Shown here: positions 62,736-64,000 of the stretch, piece by piece | Position numbering within the stretch: the first letter of the stretch is position 1 | How the letters are laid out: each line of letters begins with the position of its first letter | Notes under the pieces: model-generated | Database searches by the model: none | Seen by the model: the letters and a program-made list of their open reading frames with translations, nothing else | Told to the model about the DNA's origin: nothing | From: Cyclobacteriaceae bacterium | GTDB taxonomy: Bacteria; Bacteroidota; Bacteroidia; Cytophagales; Cyclobacteriaceae | NCBI GenBank assembly: GCA_028285445.1 | Contig: JANQPQ010000046.1 | Coordinates: forward strand, 62,001 to 126,000 | DNA length: 64,000 bases | Reading direction: 5' to 3' | Made by a program: the position numbers and the translations under genes

Positions 62736-63131
62736 ATGAAGTTAGAATTGAAAGCCATTCGGCTACAGCGTCAAGCCTGGATAGATGCAGTAAACTCAGG
62801 TGATATAGATAAATTTCGAGACATACTCTCTAACGACGCTGTTTGGATACCGCCGCGGATGCCAGCCCTCAATGGTCGCGACGCTATCATCGAATGGATG
62901 ACGCCTTTCTTTGCTGACTTTAAGCACGAATTCTCCGTTGAACCACAAAGCGTAAAAGGCGCCGGCAATTGGGCCGTGGAACAATCCGATTTCATCTCAA
63001 AACTTGAACCAAACGACGGTGGTGGAGACTCCCAATTGGATGGCAAGTATCTAATCATCTGGCGCTGGGAAAAAGACAACATCTGGCGCATGGAGCGCTA
63101 TGTTGATATGACCGAGGAGGACTCGGAGTAA
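62736..63131 (+). CDS. NTF2/SnoaL-like protein 2
   Basis: 131 residues from ATG 62736; an upstream TTG two codons before is not used. Fold motifs are AIRLQRQAWIDAVNSGDIDK, RDILSNDAVWIPP, GAGNWAVEQSDFISKLEPND, GKYLIIWRWEKDNIWRMERY. It is a paralogue of the 62177 gene, by apparent tandem duplication. The 148-bp gap before it holds a hairpin GCCCCA/TGGGGC (62680-62698) in a leader-like region. Function unknown. Confidence 0.75.
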   Translation: MKLELKAIRLQRQAWIDAVNSGDIDKFRDILSNDAVWIPPRMPALNGRDAIIEWMTPFFADFKHEFSVEPQSVKGAGNWAVEQSDFISKLEPNDGGGDSQLDGKYLIIWRWEKDNIWRMERYVDMTEEDSE

Positions 63132-63199
63132 TCCCTTAAAAGTAAATTAGCATACTTACACAGGGCTCCCAAAGGAACCTAATCGCTTTGGGATCGTAT

Positions 63200-63218
63200 T
63201 ATATAAGAATCTTATATA
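63200..63218. promoter_or_regulatory. 19-bp perfect palindrome before padR (probable operator)
   Basis: TATATAAGA-A-TCTTATATA is a perfect inverted repeat with one central base, ending 17 bases before the padR ATG at 63236. It is in the right place for autorepression by the PadR product. The half-site differs from the ATGT/ACAT pattern of classic PadR boxes. Confidence 0.55.
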
Positions 63219-63235
63219 TAAAAGATTTATAGATA

Positions 63236-63565
63236 ATGTTTAGCAATGAATTAATTCGAGGTACCCTCAGAACCATTGTATTGAAGTTGCTTGCGGAGGA
63301 GGAAAAATTATATGGCTACCAGATTACTCAGAAAGTGGAGGAGGTTTCTAAAGGTAATATCAAACTAACCTACGGCGCCCTTTACCCCACCCTGCACAAG
63401 TTGGAAGATGAAGGGCTGGTGAAGACAACATCGGTTGAGGTCGACAATCGTCTACGAAAGTATTACAGCCTTACAGTCTCCGGCCGAAAAGTGGCCGAAG
63501 AGAAAATAGCAGAATACAAGTCGTTCACGGAAACCATGAAGCGACTGATACTATCAAAATCGTAA
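63236..63565 (+). CDS. PadR-family transcriptional regulator
   Basis: 109 residues. Winged HTH: FSNELIRGTLRTIVLKLLAE, EEKLYGYQITQKVEEVSKGN, LTYGALYPTLHKLEDEGLVK and the wing VDNRLRKYYSLTVSGRKV. The family usually senses small ligands and represses an adjacent transporter. The permease gene starts 2 bases after its stop. A palindrome 17 bases upstream of its start is the likely operator. Second padR-permease unit in the window, the first being at 24350-27350. Confidence 0.92.
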   Translation: MFSNELIRGTLRTIVLKLLAEEEKLYGYQITQKVEEVSKGNIKLTYGALYPTLHKLEDEGLVKTTSVEVDNRLRKYYSLTVSGRKVAEEKIAEYKSFTETMKRLILSKS

Positions 63566-63567
63566 TA

Positions 63568-64000
63568 ATGCTAAGTAAGGAGCAAATAAAGCGAGTGGTA
63601 GAGATGCTCTACCTCCTGGGTTTCCATGCCTCCTTTCGGGATGAGCTCATAGATCATGTCAGCTCAGATGTTGAAAACAGGATGGCTTCAGGACTTACCT
63701 TCGAGCAAGCCCTTGCTCAAATAGAACCCGAGTTACGATCCAAAGAGATAAAAAGAATCAACCGCCTGCTTATTCCCAAATCTAAAAGTAATAATGGAGC
63801 CATGATAAAAAACTACCTCAACGTTGCTATCAGAAATTTGCGAAAGAATAAGACCTATTCCTTCATTAATATTTCGGGGTTGGCCATTGGCATAGCTTGT
63901 ACCTTGCTAATTGCTCTCTACGTACTTGAAGAACTTAGCTACGACAATTTCCATCCCCAAGGCGATAGAACCTACCGCGTGGTTACCAAGGGAATTGCCC
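63568..64000 (+). CDS. FtsX/MacB-type permease with prefix domain (partial, runs off the end)
   Basis: ATG 63568, open to the window end (144 residues seen). The first 70 residues are a soluble helical prefix (LSKEQIKRVVEMLYLLGFHA, then FRDELIDHVSSDVENRMASG). They are followed by the permease start MIKNYLNVAIRNLRKNKTYS and the first membrane segment (FINISGLAIGIACTLLIALY), then LEELSYDNFH. It starts 2 bases after the padR stop, so the two are translated together. The rest of the gene lies outside the window. Confidence 0.88.
   Translation, partial: MLSKEQIKRVVEMLYLLGFHASFRDELIDHVSSDVENRMASGLTFEQALAQIEPELRSKEIKRINRLLIPKSKSNNGAMIKNYLNVAIRNLRKNKTYSFINISGLAIGIACTLLIALYVLEELSYDNFHPQGDRTYRVVTKGIA

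Noticed and set aside
1-64000. tRNA, rRNA, riboswitch, insertion sequence or CRISPR features
   Set aside because: None was recognised on either strand by reading the gaps. Gaps are all short and mostly hold promoters and hairpins.

Overview
The window is a chromosomal stretch from a member of the Bacteroidota, most likely the order Cytophagales (Fulvivirga/Roseivirga-like). This is inferred from gene content, since no rRNA or tRNA gene is present. The markers are a type IX secretion (T9SS) C-terminal sorting domain, a DUF5686 protein and a TonB receptor with CarboxypepD_reg-like N-termini, a SusC-type signature in a MuiA protein, PadR-linked FtsX/MacB-type permeases, LytTR regulators and many lipoproteins. 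Coding density is high, no gap between genes exceeds about 250 bases, and there is no IS element, CRISPR array or prophage.

Layout. 1-10.8 kb: a partial esterase, an HtrA-like protease without a signal peptide, a TraB-like lipoprotein, a DUF5686 outer-membrane protein, a beta-lactamase-fold hydrolase and a D-aminoacylase-type lipoprotein. 11.0-16.6 kb: one giant secreted protein (propeller-like region, ASH-like domain, 11 Ig-like repeats, T9SS sorting domain) with a 15-bp perfect inverted repeat touching its start codon and a strong terminator. 16.7-18.6 kb: a thermolysin-like peptidase without export signals, paired with an LpxR-type lipid A deacylase. 18.7-27.4 kb: a DUF2911/TPR protein, a membrane AraC regulator, two FtsX-type permeases (one led by padR), and between them a caspase-fold gene whose two halves appear in reversed order and whose catalytic Cys is Ala. 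27.5-36.5 kb: an unknown secreted protein, a TPR histidine kinase/LuxR response-regulator pair, an esterase, a retropepsin-like protease, arfB, a DinB lipoprotein, a propeller lipoprotein and an ATP-grasp enzyme. 36.6-46.0 kb: a MuiA-like protein with a SusC-type insertion, VOC, LytTR, DinB and MFS genes, an alpha/beta hydrolase, and a LytS/LytTR two-component pair. 46.1-59.7 kb: a peptidase-rich stretch (M48-like, M28, DPP IV, HExxHxxGxxH metalloprotease, class A beta-lactamase-like, M23) with a 53-residue zinc-ribbon membrane protein, DoxX, an orphan YopX protein and tag. 59.8-64.0 kb: a TonB-dependent receptor, two paralogous NTF2-like proteins, and a padR-permease operon running off the end, with a 19-bp palindrome upstream of padR.

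How it fits together. Most products are envelope, periplasmic or secreted proteins, as expected of a proteolytic, polymer-feeding marine or soil bacterium. The candidate for something undescribed is the reversed-order caspase-like protein at 23.5-24.3 kb. The intracellular M4-like peptidase with the catalytic His replaced by Tyr, and the MuiA/SusC chimera, are also unusual. All family calls come from reading motifs, with no database search. Where the longest open frame would begin at TTG, a downstream ATG or GTG was chosen if one fitted better.
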